From the NCBI RefSeq assembly GCF_046736345.1, contig NZ_CP157210.1, positions 1,984,001 to 2,048,000 on the forward strand: DNA of 64,000 nucleotides, written 5' to 3'. Source of the stretch: Hyphococcus formosus. GTDB lineage: Bacteria; Pseudomonadota; Alphaproteobacteria; Caulobacterales; Parvularculaceae. The notes beneath the pieces were generated by a model. That model saw only the letters and a program-made list of their open reading frames with translations. It had not been told where the DNA came from and did no database searches. The position numbers and the translations under genes were made by a program. Shown here in pieces: positions 51,192 through 60,981 of this stretch (position 1 is the stretch's first letter; each line of letters starts with the position of its first letter).

Positions 51192-52070
51192 ATGAAACGG
51201 ATCAAAGATAGTGCGAACCACATCAAACTGGCAGCGCTGATGACATTAGCGCTATCCGCTTGTGCGACCGCGCCGGATCGCCCGCGCGCGAGTGACGGCC
51301 CCGCACCAAACGATCTATTAAACGCCACCTTATGGCTGCAACAGGCCATCGAATATAAAGCCACCGCAGATAGCGTTTATGCCCTGGCGCATCTGCGCCT
51401 TGATGAAGCGCTGAATGATCCGACTTGGACGGCCCTCCCCGACGACCAAAAACCCGGATATGAAGCGCTGCCGCCGGCAATCATTCTTGATGCGGATGAA
51501 ACGGTTCTGGACAACTCCCCCTATCAGGCATTGCTGGTGGAAACTGACCAAACCTATTCTAACGAAACATGGACCGCTTGGGCGGGCGCTGGCGAGGCCG
51601 ATGCCGTTCCCGGTTCACTGGCCTTTACGCGCGCCGCCGCCGCAAAAGGTGTAACGGTTTTTTATGTGACCAATCGCAATGCGGATGTGGACGAAGGTAC
51701 CACGCGCAACCTCAAGGATCTTGGCTTCCCGGTTAAAGACGGCATCAACGCCGTCATGACCGTTGGCGAAAAACCCGAATGGACATCAAAGAAAGGGACA
51801 CGCCGGGCCGCGATTGCCGCCGATTACCGCGTGCTGATGCTGTTTGGTGATAATCTCGGTGATTTTGTTGATGACTATAAAGGCTCACCCGCGGCACGGC
51901 AGAAAGTTTACGTAACCAATGCGCATCATTGGGGCCGTGACTGGCTGGTACTGCCCAATCCGGGATACGGTTCATGGGAATCATCGGCCTTTGGCAATGA
52001 TTATTCGCTGACGCGCGAACAACAACGGGCGCGCAAACTAGAGCAACTAAAAAGCTGGACGCCGGAATAA
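51192..52070 (+). CDS. Acid phosphatase/5'-nucleotidase lipoprotein e(P4) family
   Basis: This 292-residue predicted lipoprotein has lipobox ALSAC (Cys near residue 25). A HAD-superfamily acid phosphatase domain follows, with ILDADETVLDNSPYQ (about 97-111, DxDxT nucleophile), VTNRNADVDEGT and LLFGDN-like LMLFGDNLGDF. These enzymes dephosphorylate nucleotides at the outer membrane or periplasm (NMN, AMP) for uptake. It is a single gene. The upstream region has no clear ribosome site except a short GGGGTGACAA. Confidence 0.9.
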   Translation: MKRIKDSANHIKLAALMTLALSACATAPDRPRASDGPAPNDLLNATLWLQQAIEYKATADSVYALAHLRLDEALNDPTWTALPDDQKPGYEALPPAIILDADETVLDNSPYQALLVETDQTYSNETWTAWAGAGEADAVPGSLAFTRAAAAKGVTVFYVTNRNADVDEGTTRNLKDLGFPVKDGINAVMTVGEKPEWTSKKGTRRAAIAADYRVLMLFGDNLGDFVDDYKGSPAARQKVYVTNAHHWGRDWLVLPNPGYGSWESSAFGNDYSLTREQQRARKLEQLKSWTPE

Positions 52071-52205
52071 TTTGCGTCTCCCGTCCTGATTTTCGGTTCT
52101 GCCGATGCGATTACAGCTTTACCTGACGCGAGAGACGATTACACTTGCATAATAATACCATTAAACAAGACCGTGTTGTAAGGGTGGAAACCGTAAGAGC
52201 GAAAA

Positions 52206-53729
52206 ATGGCCTTTGAAAAACAGCTAGACGAATTGAAACGCCGCGAAGCAATGGCGAACAAAATGGGCGGCGAAGAAAAGCTCGCCCGTCAATATGCGCG
52301 CGGCAAGCTTGATGTACGCGAGCGCATGCGCCGTTTGCTCGACGATAATTCGTTTCGCGAGATCGGAAAAATCGCCGGCAAAGGGCAATATGACGACAAT
52401 GGCGATTTGATCGATTTCTCGCCGTCAAATTTTATCTTTGGTCGTGGACGGATCAATAATGCGCCGGTCGTTGCGACCGCCGACGACTTTACCGTGCGCG
52501 GCGGCGCGGGCGATGCCTCTATTCACCGCAAATTTATCATGGCCGAGCGCATGGCCCATGAGTTGAAATTACCCATCATACGGATGATTGACGGCACGGG
52601 CGGCGGCGGATCCATCAAGGCGCTTGATGATTTGGGCTTTACCTATGTGCCGTTTATCCCGCTTTGGGCCGATGTGGTGAAGAACCTGAAAACCGTGCCT
52701 GTCGTTGCATTGGCGCTTGGCCCGACGGCGGGCCTTGGGGCGGCGCGCATGGTCGCCAGTCATTATTCGATCATGGTGCGCGGTGTTGCGCAGATTTTTA
52801 CCGCGGGCCCTGCGGTTGTGGCGGGCATGGGCGATGGCAGCGAGGCCCTCGACAAAGAAGCCTTGGGCGGCGCGGATATACATGCGCGCAATGGCGTTAT
52901 CGACGACGAAGCGGAAAGCGAAGACGAAGCCTTTGCCATGGCGCGGACGTTTCTTTCCTATTTGCCGCCTCATGTGGGCGCGCGTGCGGAACGCGTTGAA
53001 ACCCATGACAGCCCCGAACGGCGGGATGAGACCTTGCTCAATGCCGTGCCGGAAAACCCGAAACACGCCTATAATATGCGCCGGATCGTGGAAACCGTGG
53101 CGGACCATGGCTCGGTCTTTGAAATCGGCCGTCGCTGGGGCCGCGCGGCGATTACGGCTTTGGCGCGGCTCGACGGTTACCCGGTCGCGATCCTGGCGGG
53201 CGATCCGACATTTCTTGGCGGTTCGTGGACGGCCGGCACCGCAGAAAAGGTCAAACGATTTGTAGAGCTAGCGGAGCAATTCCGCCTTCCGGTTGTGCAT
53301 CTGGTTGACAATCCGGGCTTCATGATCGGGCTTGAAGCGGAAAAAGCCGCCACCATCCGGCGCGGCGTTGAAACCCTGAATGCGATTTATGACGCAAGCG
53401 TGCCCTGGGCGACGATCATTGTGCGCAATGCTTTTGGCGTTGCCGGTGCGGCGATGTCAGATGATACCCGCTTTCAATATCGCTTTGCGTGGCCATCTGG
53501 CGATTGGGGATCCCTGCCCATGGCGGGCGGCCTTGAGGTAGCTTATAAGTCGGAACTTGAAAAGGCCGATGATCCGGCTGCGGAGCTTCAAAAGATCAAG
53601 TCGCGGCTTGAGAAAGTATCATCACCATTCAGAACCGCCGAGCAATTCTTGATTGAAGATATAATCGACCCGCGCGAGACCCGGCCCCTGCTTTGTGAAT
53701 TTGCTCAGCTTGCGCAACGCAGCCTTTAG
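52206..53729 (+). CDS. Acyl-CoA carboxylase, beta (carboxyltransferase) subunit
   Basis: This 507-residue carboxyltransferase has two crotonase-like domains with GTGGGGSIKALDD, LGPTAGLGAARMVASHY (about 175-191) and VHLVDNPGFMIGLEAEKA (about 369-386). It fits the beta subunit of a propionyl-, methylcrotonyl- or related acyl-CoA carboxylase. The alpha (biotin) subunit is not in the window, so the substrate is not assigned. The stop overlaps the end of the convergent mutY by 4 bases. Confidence 0.88.
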   Translation: MAFEKQLDELKRREAMANKMGGEEKLARQYARGKLDVRERMRRLLDDNSFREIGKIAGKGQYDDNGDLIDFSPSNFIFGRGRINNAPVVATADDFTVRGGAGDASIHRKFIMAERMAHELKLPIIRMIDGTGGGGSIKALDDLGFTYVPFIPLWADVVKNLKTVPVVALALGPTAGLGAARMVASHYSIMVRGVAQIFTAGPAVVAGMGDGSEALDKEALGGADIHARNGVIDDEAESEDEAFAMARTFLSYLPPHVGARAERVETHDSPERRDETLLNAVPENPKHAYNMRRIVETVADHGSVFEIGRRWGRAAITALARLDGYPVAILAGDPTFLGGSWTAGTAEKVKRFVELAEQFRLPVVHLVDNPGFMIGLEAEKAATIRRGVETLNAIYDASVPWATIIVRNAFGVAGAAMSDDTRFQYRFAWPSGDWGSLPMAGGLEVAYKSELEKADDPAAELQKIKSRLEKVSSPFRTAEQFLIEDIIDPRETRPLLCEFAQLAQRSL

Positions 53730-54820
53730 GGCTGGGTGATGCTCACGGCTTTTTTCATGACCGTGGGCAGAAGTGCTTTTTCGGGCTTGATCCATTGCTG
53801 GTCGGTAGATTTGCGAAACCCTTTTGGAGCACTCGCTACATAGACATCCAGTGTCAAAAGGAAATGGGTGAACACATGGGTGACCTCGCCCACTCGCTCC
53901 CACTCGGCTTTGACCGGCGCAAGGGCGAAACACTCGTCTTTTTGATCTGACGTCCATGCGGTTCCCGGCAGGCCGAGCATCCCGCCTAGCAAACCCTTTT
54001 CGGGCCGCCGCTCGAATAACATCTCGCCGCGACCATTGCTGAGCGCGAACACCGCGCCTTTCCGGTTTGGCTTAGGCTTTTTCGCGGGCCGTACGGGGAA
54101 GTCTTCCTGATTTCCTTGCGCATATGCGTCGCACACAGAGGAAATCGGGCAAATTAAACAAAGCGGGGTTTTCGGGCGGCAAACGCCGGCCCCGAGATCC
54201 ATCATGGCTTGCGCAAAATCGCCCGAGCGAAGGTCAGGCCAGATGTCATCTGCACGGGCTTTGATTTCGGGCTTTGCGCCTGGCATCGGCGTATCGATCG
54301 CAAAAAGCCGCGCAACCACCCGCTCAATATTGCCATCAACCACCACCGCCCGGCGATCAAACGCAATCGCCGCTACAGCCGCCGCCGTGTAATCGCCAAT
54401 CCCCGGCAGGGTTTTCAGCTCTTCTTCCGTATCCGGAAAGCCGCCGCGCTCGGTAACGGCGACCGCACATTTATGAAGATTGCGCGCCCGGGCGTAATAC
54501 CCAAGCCCCGCCCATTCCCCCAACACATCATCAAGGGGGGCGGCGGCCATGGCCTCGACAGTCGGCCAGCGTTTCAAAAACCGCTCAAAGCGCGGCTTGA
54601 CGGTAGCGACCGTGGTTTGCTGAAGCATGACTTCGGAAAGCCAAACCGCATAGGGGTCTGGTCGCCGACCCAACTTGCGCGCCTTGGGGCCAATCCGCCA
54701 CGGCAAATCCCGCGCATGGCTGTCATACCAATCGAGCAGGGCCTTCGCCACGCGCTTTGGCGAAGCGGGCTGAGAACTGATTGCGGATTTATTTCCCGAG
54801 GCGATTGTTTCCGATGGCAT
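53726..54820 (-). CDS. mutY: A/G-specific adenine glycosylase
   Basis: This protein of about 364 residues removes adenine mispaired with 8-oxoguanine. WLSEVMLQQTTV (catalytic Glu, about 58-69), the helix-hairpin-helix LPGIGDYTAAAV, VVVDGNIERV (catalytic Asp) and the iron-sulfur ligands C-x6-C-x2-C-x5-C (CRPKTPLCLICPISSVC) are all visible. A C-terminal NUDIX-like domain is present. ATG 54820 fits family start; a longer frame reaches 54865. It is divergent from the DUF721 gene, a conserved order in alphaproteobacteria. Confidence 0.95.
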   Translation of the reverse strand: MPSETIASGNKSAISSQPASPKRVAKALLDWYDSHARDLPWRIGPKARKLGRRPDPYAVWLSEVMLQQTTVATVKPRFERFLKRWPTVEAMAAAPLDDVLGEWAGLGYYARARNLHKCAVAVTERGGFPDTEEELKTLPGIGDYTAAAVAAIAFDRRAVVVDGNIERVVARLFAIDTPMPGAKPEIKARADDIWPDLRSGDFAQAMMDLGAGVCRPKTPLCLICPISSVCDAYAQGNQEDFPVRPAKKPKPNRKGAVFALSNGRGEMLFERRPEKGLLGGMLGLPGTAWTSDQKDECFALAPVKAEWERVGEVTHVFTHFLLTLDVYVASAPKGFRKSTDQQWIKPEKALLPTVMKKAVSITQP

Positions 54821-54870
54821 AGGGTTGATATTATAGAGATCCACCGAAACGCCGCAAAGAGCCAAGGTTT

Positions 54871-55332
54871 ATGCAGCAAAAATGGACAACCCGTCCCGCC
54901 AGATCCGCGCCGCCCGCAATCGGCCGCGCTGGTGCCGGTATTTTTGCGCAGCTTGCCCAGAAAACGAAATATATGGACCCGGCGCTTGCCGGTCATTGGC
55001 CGACCCTTGCGGGGCCGCGTCTGGCGTCACTCTCGCGCCCGGGCCGTATCACCGGGGCGGGCCGCGTTGGAAAAACCCTTGAATTGCATGTCCCCAACGG
55101 ATCGGCCGCCGCAGAAGTTCAAATGGCAACAGATGAGCTTTTAAAACGCATCAACGCCTATCTTGGCCCCGGCAGCGTTACGCGAATTGCGGTGCTCCAG
55201 TCGGGAAAACGCGTGCCGCCCACGCGAAAAACTGCGCCGAAACCGGCCAAACAAGAGGACGATGATAGCCCGCTTGGCAGCGCATTGGCCTCTTTCCGGG
55301 CAGCCATAAACCGGCGAAACGAGGAAAATTAA
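54871..55332 (+). CDS. DciA-like DUF721 protein
   Basis: This 153-residue protein has the DUF721/DciA region (about 40-115, with HWPTLAGPRLASLSRPGRI and VPNGSAAAEVQMATDELLKRIN). A charged C-terminal tail follows. DciA proteins help load the replicative helicase in many bacteria lacking DnaC/DnaI. It is divergent from mutY with a 50-base gap and precedes the DsbA-like gene and smc, a well-known order. Whether it works as the helicase loader here is inferred. Confidence 0.85.
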   Translation: MQQKWTTRPARSAPPAIGRAGAGIFAQLAQKTKYMDPALAGHWPTLAGPRLASLSRPGRITGAGRVGKTLELHVPNGSAAAEVQMATDELLKRINAYLGPGSVTRIAVLQSGKRVPPTRKTAPKPAKQEDDDSPLGSALASFRAAINRRNEEN

Positions 55333-55474
55333 CGGTTTTTCGGCGTTTCGGGCTGGCGAGAACCAATCGTGCCTTGCCAATTCATGCGCCATCAGCGATT
55401 TTGCGCCACAGCTTTCGACATCTAAAAGGGCGGAACCGTAAATTGGTGTCCGCGACGGAAAGGTTCCCTGTCTA

Positions 55475-56206
55475 ATGTCTCAAACAATTTTCTCACTTCG
55501 CCAGCCTGTCTTTAAATCCGGCGTCGCTATTGCCGCCTCGCTAGCGCTCATCGCCTGCGGCGGCGCGAACTCTGAATCAAGCGCGGAATCAACACCGGCT
55601 GAACCGACCGAGACCGCTGAAATCCAAGGCGAAGGTGCTCTTTCTGACATGGCACTGGGTAACCCCGACGCAAAAGTCACGGTGATTGAATTTGCGTCCG
55701 TCACCTGCCCCCATTGCGCGACCTTCCACGAAGACATTTTCCCGGCAATTAAGGAAAAATATGTGGATACGGGCAAGGTCCGGTTCATCTTCCGCGAGTT
55801 TCCGACCGCGCCAGCTAACCTTTCGGTTGCGGGCTCCATGCTTGCGCGCTGTGCCGCTGATAAAGGCGGTCCCGATGCTTACTTCCTGATTTTGGGCTCT
55901 TTGTTCAAAACCCAGCAAACCTGGATCTATGGCGAAAGCCCACGCACGGAACTGCTCAAGATCGCTTCACAGGCCGGTATGGATGAAGCGGATTTTGACG
56001 CCTGTGTAAAAAGGGAAGAATTGCTTGATTTCCTTAATGAAAATATCAACGAAGCTGCTGACAAATATAAAATTGCGTCAACGCCAAGCTTCGTCGTGAA
56101 CGGACAAACGCGTCACCTGAATTCCGTCGAAGCGTTCTCGGAAGCGCTTGATGAAGCGCTCGAAAAAGCGGGTGGAACAGATGGAGAAGAGGCCGCAACA
56201 GAATAG
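55475..56206 (+). CDS. DsbA-family thiol-disulfide protein (lipoprotein)
   Basis: This 243-residue protein has a lipobox-like LIAC (Cys near residue 28) and a spacer rich in S, E and T. A thioredoxin-fold DsbA domain follows, with active site CPHC in SVTCPHCATFHEDIFP (about 75-90) and a cis-Pro region STPSFVVNG. It oxidises or isomerises disulfides in the periplasm. It lies between the DUF721 gene and smc. A leftover acidic tail GTDGEEAATE is present. Confidence 0.9.
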   Translation: MSQTIFSLRQPVFKSGVAIAASLALIACGGANSESSAESTPAEPTETAEIQGEGALSDMALGNPDAKVTVIEFASVTCPHCATFHEDIFPAIKEKYVDTGKVRFIFREFPTAPANLSVAGSMLARCAADKGGPDAYFLILGSLFKTQQTWIYGESPRTELLKIASQAGMDEADFDACVKREELLDFLNENINEAADKYKIASTPSFVVNGQTRHLNSVEAFSEALDEALEKAGGTDGEEAATE

Positions 56207-56289
56207 GCTGGGGAATAACGGATTGCGCGGGGGCGCATTCCTCCCCTTGGCCTTGCGGCAGAATCGGCAATCATTGGTGGTTTACGGGA

Positions 56290-56318
56290 CTGAAATGAGG
56301 AAGTGGGCCTCATTTCAG
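56290..56318 (+). promoter_or_regulatory. Hairpin in front of smc
   Basis: CTGAAATGAGG (56290-56300), a 7-base loop and CCTCATTTCAG (56308-56318) form a perfect 11-bp stem about 20 bases before the smc start at 56339. It lacks a T-tract and may be a leader element. An alternative GTG start (56303) would lie in the loop. Confidence 0.65.
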
Positions 56319-56338
56319 CACTTATCGGGAAAAGACGC

Positions 56339-59300
56339 GTGAAATTCACCAATGTTCGCCTTGTAGGGTTCAAATCTTTCGTAGAACCAACTGACTTCGA
56401 AATCCGCGAAGGCCTGACAGGTATTGTCGGGCCTAATGGATGCGGGAAGTCAAACCTCCTCGAAGCCATGCGCTGGGTTATGGGCGCGACCTCGGCCAAA
56501 GCATTGCGCGGCGATGCGATGGACGCGGTGATCTTTGCAGGGACGACCATGCGCCCGGCACGGAATTGGGCTGAGGTCATTTTGACCATCGACAATTCCG
56601 ATCGCTCCGCACCCGCCGAATATAACGAACACACAACGCTCGAAATCTCGCGCCGTATCCTCCGCAAGGAAGAAGGCACGCAGTCGATCTATCGGATCAA
56701 CAATAAGGAAGTCCGCGCAAAAGATGTGCAGCTCCTATTTGCGGATGCCTCGACCGGTGCAAACTCCCCTGCCCTTGTTCGTCAGGGTCAGGTTGCGGAA
56801 TTGATCAGTGCAAAGCCGCAAAATCGCCGCCGCCTCTTGGAAGAAGCTGCGGGCGTGACCGGCCTTCATTCGCGCCGTCACGAAGCGGAATTACGCTTGC
56901 GCGCGACCGAGGCAAATCTCGAACGCCTCGATGATGTTATCTCCGAACTTGAGACCCAAAAGGGCGCGCTCGCCCGGCAAGCGCGTCAGGCCACGCGCTA
57001 TCGCAATGTCTCTGGCGACATTCGCCGGACCGAGGCGATGCTCGCCTATATCCGCTGGCGGGATGCGGTTGATGCTCAGGAAAAAGCAAAAGCTGGCCTT
57101 GATGAAATCAGTGCCCTGATCGAAGAGACGACCCGCGTTGCGGCGATCGCGGCGACCGCGCAATCGAACGCACATGAAGCGCTTGAACCACTGCGCCTGA
57201 AGGAAGCCGAAGAAGCGGCGGGCCTTCACCGTCTGACCGTTGCGCGCGAAAATCTCGACGAAGAAGCACGCCGGGCCGAAGCGGAACTGCGCCGTCTTGC
57301 GGGCGAAATTGAGCGCCTTGAAAACGACATGGCGCGGGAAAAAGACCTTCTTTCCGATGCGGACAACGCGGTTGCCGCCCTGAACGAAGAGCGCGAGGGC
57401 CTGAATGCCAATGCGGCCAGCGAAGAGCAGCGCGTTGCCGAAGCAGCTGAGTTGATGAACCAAGCCAGCGCCGCGCTGGAACAGGCCGAAGCAGCGTTCG
57501 ACCAGAAAAGTAAAGAAGCCGCCGATATCGAAGCTCGCCGTAAAGCGGTCGCCGGTAATCTTTCCGCCACGGAACGACGCCTCGAAAAGATCAAGGATCA
57601 AATCCGTAACTATACGGATGAACGCGAGGTCATTTCGCCTTCGCCGGAACAGGCGCAATCGCTTGAAGAAGCGAAACAGAAATTTGCCAATGCGGAACAG
57701 GCAGCGAATGCTGCGGAAGCCGCCTTCCACCGCGCCGAAGAAGAACGCACAGCGGCAGAAGAGCAAGAAAAAGCGCAGCGCGGCCCATTGCGGGATGCTG
57801 AGCAGAGCGTCACCGAGATGGGCGCGGAGCGCGATGCCCTGCGCCGTGTCCTAGCGGCAAATGACAGCGATGATTTCGAACCGTTGATTGAAATGATCGA
57901 AGTCGATCCCGGCTATGAGAACGCCTTGGCCGCGGCCTTAGGGGATGATCTTGGCGCGCCAACCGACGAAGACGCCCCGGCCCATTGGTCGAGCTTTGGG
58001 AACAATGCGGCCGAGCTATCACTGCCCGAGGGCGTGCAACCGCTGAGCCGGTTTGTGCGGGCACCGGCGGCATTGAACCGTCGCCTTTCGGCAATCGGCG
58101 TTATTGATGCGCAGGATGGTCCGCGCTTGCGTGATCAATTGCGCCCCGGCCAACGGCTTGTGTCCCGTGATGGTGACCTTTGGCGTTGGGATGGCTTTAC
58201 CAGCCATGCAGATGCGAAAACGGCCGCCGCTATTCGCCTTGAACAGCGCAACCGGTTGCAGACCCTTGAGCAGGAACTGGAAACCGCCCAAGCAAACGCA
58301 GACGAAGCGCGCCGCATCCATAGCGAAGCTAGCGACAATCTAAAAGCCAAGCAGAATATGGAACGTGAAGCACGTTCCCTCTGGCAGGAAGCCCGCCGCG
58401 CCGTTGACAGTGCACGGACCAATCTCAATGCGCTGGAACGCGAACATGAACGCGCGGCCGCACGAATTTCGTCCATCGACGAAAATCTAGCGCGCCTATC
58501 GGAAGAAAATATCGAGACCAGCCGGAATCTGGAAACGCTGCAGGCTGAACATGCGGAATTTCCGGACGCTGATTTAATTGCCGAAGGGCTGAATGCATCC
58601 CGTGAACGGGTTGCCGAAGCACGCGCCCGGGCAACTGAAACTCGCACGGCCCATAGCGATCTTGCCAATGAGGCCCGCCGCCGCGCGAACCGTTTGGCGG
58701 AGATCGAACGCGATTGCACGTCATGGACGAGCCGGGGCGAAACCGCCCGGAGCCGCCTGGCGGAAATCGAAACGCATCTCAATGAGACCAAAGCCGCCCA
58801 TGAAGGCGCGGCGGGTGCTCCTGCGGAAATTGACGAAAAGCGCAAAGCTCTTCTCGATCAATTGTCTGTCGCAGAGCAGCGCCGCAACGAAGCGGCTGAT
58901 GCCCTCGCCGAGGGGCAGCGTCTCGCCCTTGAGAGCGACAAAAACGCCAAAGCCGCCGACCACGAAGCCAGTGAAGCGCGCGAAGCCCGCGCCCGACTGG
59001 AGGCGCAGGCCGAAGCCGCGCAGGAGCGCGTGGAAGAAGCGACGCATCTAGCGCAGGAAACCTGCGAAGCGACGCCCGACGAGTTGCTCGGCATTGCTGA
59101 ACACAAAGAAGGCGCTGACCTGCCTGCCCGTGATGACATCGAACGCAAGTTAGAGCGCTATAAGCGCGAGCGGGAAAATCTCGGCGGCGTCAATCTGCGT
59201 GCTGACGAAGAGATGCAGGAAGTGTCGGAACGCCTCGAAGAGCTGGGTACCGAGCGCGAAGATTGCGACGCGGCGATCCGCAAATTGCGGACGGCGATTG

Positions 59301-59806
59301 GCAATCTCAATCGCGAGGCGCGCCAGCGGCTTCTCGATGCGTTTGAAACGGTCAACACAAACTTCACCGACCTCTTCAAGCGACTGTTTAATGGCGGTCA
59401 GGCGGAGCTGCGCCTGGTCGATGCCGAAGACCCGCTCGAAGCTGGTCTGGAGATCTTTGCCTCACCGCCCGGCAAGAAGCTAGCCTCGATGTCGCTGATG
59501 TCCGGTGGTGAACAGGCCTTGACCGCAACGGCGCTGATCTTTGCGGTCTTCATGGCGAATCCTGCGCCTGTGTGTGTCCTCGATGAGGTCGATGCACCGC
59601 TTGATGACGCGAATGTTGAGCGCTTCTGCCGCCTGCTTCATGAAATGGCGCAGGAAACAGAAACGCGCTTCATCATCATCACGCACCACGCATTGACCAT
59701 GTCACGCATGAACCGGCTGTTCGGCGTGACCATGATCGAGCGCGGCGTATCGCAATTGGTCTCGGTCGATCTTTCAAGCGCCGAACAATTGGTTGCCGCT
59801 GAGTAA
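56339..59806 (+). CDS. smc: Chromosome segregation ATPase SMC
   Basis: This protein of about 1155 residues has a head-coil-hinge-coil-head layout. N-terminal KFTNVRLVGFKSF leads to Walker A GPNGCGKSN (about 31-39). A long coiled coil, a hinge near residues 500-640 and the return coil follow. The head closes with signature SLMSGGEQALTATALIF and Walker B VCVLDEVDAPLDD. It compacts and segregates the chromosome. The start is GTG 56339, matching the family N-terminus; GTG 56303 lies in a hairpin loop. It ends against the convergent HAD gene. Confidence 0.95.
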   Translation: MKFTNVRLVGFKSFVEPTDFEIREGLTGIVGPNGCGKSNLLEAMRWVMGATSAKALRGDAMDAVIFAGTTMRPARNWAEVILTIDNSDRSAPAEYNEHTTLEISRRILRKEEGTQSIYRINNKEVRAKDVQLLFADASTGANSPALVRQGQVAELISAKPQNRRRLLEEAAGVTGLHSRRHEAELRLRATEANLERLDDVISELETQKGALARQARQATRYRNVSGDIRRTEAMLAYIRWRDAVDAQEKAKAGLDEISALIEETTRVAAIAATAQSNAHEALEPLRLKEAEEAAGLHRLTVARENLDEEARRAEAELRRLAGEIERLENDMAREKDLLSDADNAVAALNEEREGLNANAASEEQRVAEAAELMNQASAALEQAEAAFDQKSKEAADIEARRKAVAGNLSATERRLEKIKDQIRNYTDEREVISPSPEQAQSLEEAKQKFANAEQAANAAEAAFHRAEEERTAAEEQEKAQRGPLRDAEQSVTEMGAERDALRRVLAANDSDDFEPLIEMIEVDPGYENALAAALGDDLGAPTDEDAPAHWSSFGNNAAELSLPEGVQPLSRFVRAPAALNRRLSAIGVIDAQDGPRLRDQLRPGQRLVSRDGDLWRWDGFTSHADAKTAAAIRLEQRNRLQTLEQELETAQANADEARRIHSEASDNLKAKQNMEREARSLWQEARRAVDSARTNLNALEREHERAAARISSIDENLARLSEENIETSRNLETLQAEHAEFPDADLIAEGLNASRERVAEARARATETRTAHSDLANEARRRANRLAEIERDCTSWTSRGETARSRLAEIETHLNETKAAHEGAAGAPAEIDEKRKALLDQLSVAEQRRNEAADALAEGQRLALESDKNAKAADHEASEAREARARLEAQAEAAQERVEEATHLAQETCEATPDELLGIAEHKEGADLPARDDIERKLERYKRERENLGGVNLRADEEMQEVSERLEELGTEREDCDAAIRKLRTAIGNLNREARQRLLDAFETVNTNFTDLFKRLFNGGQAELRLVDAEDPLEAGLEIFASPPGKKLASMSLMSGGEQALTATALIFAVFMANPAPVCVLDEVDAPLDDANVERFCRLLHEMAQETETRFIIITHHALTMSRMNRLFGVTMIERGVSQLVSVDLSSAEQLVAAE

Positions 59807-60505
59807 TCAGCCCAAAGATTTTAGAATATCTTGCAGGCCCCCGAGATGATCAATTTCGCGAAAACGCGGATGCGATTGCGGGGGTTCTGCACGTTCAAAA
59901 GCCCATGTTTGGGAATGCGGTACATGCACGCCCCATCCGCCCAGATCGAGAACCGGTAGCACATCGGACTTTAGGGAATTCCCCACCATCATTGCCTTTT
60001 CGGCGCTCACCCCATGACGCGAGAATACATTCCGATAGGTCTCCGGGTTCTTGTCAGAGACAATCTCGATCCCGTCGAACTGATCTGCCAATCCGGAAAG
60101 CGCAATCTTTCGCTCCTGATCGAACAGGTCCCCCTTGGTGATCACCATCAAACGAAACTCGCCTTTCAGTCGTTGAACAGTTTCCGCCGCATGAGGAAGC
60201 AATTCAACCGGATGCTCAAGCATCTCATGCCCCTTGTCGAGAATGGCCTGAATGACACTGGCCGGGGCTTTGCCTTCGGTAATCTCTAACGCAGTTTCAA
60301 TCATCGACAGGGTGAACCCTTTGATCCCGAACCCATAGCGGGCGAGATTGCGCCGCTCGGTTTCGAGCAAACGCTCGGTCAGATGATCCGGGTCAGCATA
60401 GTCCGCCAATAACTCGGTAAATGCCGCCTCGGTCAGCCGGTAAAACCGCTCATTCTGCCAAAGCGTGTCATCTGCATCGAACGCGACAACGTCTAGCGCG
60501 GGCAT
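59807..60505 (-). CDS. HAD-family hydrolase
   Basis: This 232-residue hydrolase has the HAD nucleophile motif VVAFDADDTLWQ (about 5-16), motif II region LMVITKGD and motif IV VGNSLKSDVLPVLDLG. It dephosphorylates an unknown small molecule. Its stop touches the smc stop without overlap. It has no partner operon genes. Confidence 0.85.
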   Translation of the reverse strand: MPALDVVAFDADDTLWQNERFYRLTEAAFTELLADYADPDHLTERLLETERRNLARYGFGIKGFTLSMIETALEITEGKAPASVIQAILDKGHEMLEHPVELLPHAAETVQRLKGEFRLMVITKGDLFDQERKIALSGLADQFDGIEIVSDKNPETYRNVFSRHGVSAEKAMMVGNSLKSDVLPVLDLGGWGVHVPHSQTWAFERAEPPQSHPRFREIDHLGGLQDILKSLG

Positions 60506-60569
60506 AAATCATCCTCTTCTTGCTGTGCCCGCCTTTGAACATCCCTAAAGGCCGCGTGCAATATTAAAC

Positions 60570-60635
60570 TTAGGCAATCACCTAATTTTTACTTGTGCCT
60601 CGCGCTCGCCTCGATTAACTTAGGCATATGCCTAA
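60570..60635 (+). promoter_or_regulatory. Two TTAGG...CCTAA operators of the ArsR operon
   Basis: TTAGGCAATCACCTAA (60570-60585) and TTAGGCATATGCCTAA (60620-60635) are 16-bp sites 50 bp apart. Both are preceded by AACT. The second is a perfect palindrome and contains the ArsR start codon (60628), so binding there should block transcription or translation. Confidence 0.7.
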
Positions 60636-60981
60636 CCATCAAAACACCCCCGAGACACCGCTCGACAGCGTTTTTCACGCCCTCGCCGACCCGACGCGTC
60701 GGGCGGTGATCCAGCAATTATCAAAAGGACCAGCCACCGTTAGCGAGCTGGCCGCTCCTTTTGACATGGCCCTTCCCTCCTTCCTTCAGCATCTAAAAGT
60801 GCTCGAAGACAGCGGGCTTATGACCTCGAAGAAATCCGGCCGTGTTCGAACCTGCGAAATGGATATCCAGAACTTATCCGCGGCGGGGGGATGGATCGAC
60901 CATCAACGGGCCATTTGGGAAGGCCGGCTTGGCCGGATCGATCAGTATCTCAATAAAATTCATCCAAAGGAGAAGGATTAA
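60628..60981 (+). CDS. ArsR-family transcriptional regulator
   Basis: This 117-residue winged helix-turn-helix protein has LADPTRRAVIQQLSKGPATVSELAAPF (about 19-45), FLQHLKVLEDSGLM and KKSGRVRTCEMD. It lacks the usual CxC metal site (C75 only), so it is probably not a metal sensor. It is the type linked to SRPBCC/AHSA1 and VOC genes. Its own start lies within the second operator, and no good ribosome site is visible, so the mRNA may be leaderless. It overlaps the next gene by one base. Confidence 0.9.
   Translation: MPNHQNTPETPLDSVFHALADPTRRAVIQQLSKGPATVSELAAPFDMALPSFLQHLKVLEDSGLMTSKKSGRVRTCEMDIQNLSAAGGWIDHQRAIWEGRLGRIDQYLNKIHPKEKD

Noticed and set aside
53726..53729. A functional overlap between the carboxylase and mutY
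   Set aside because: Only the 4-base convergent stop overlap; no sign of coupling.
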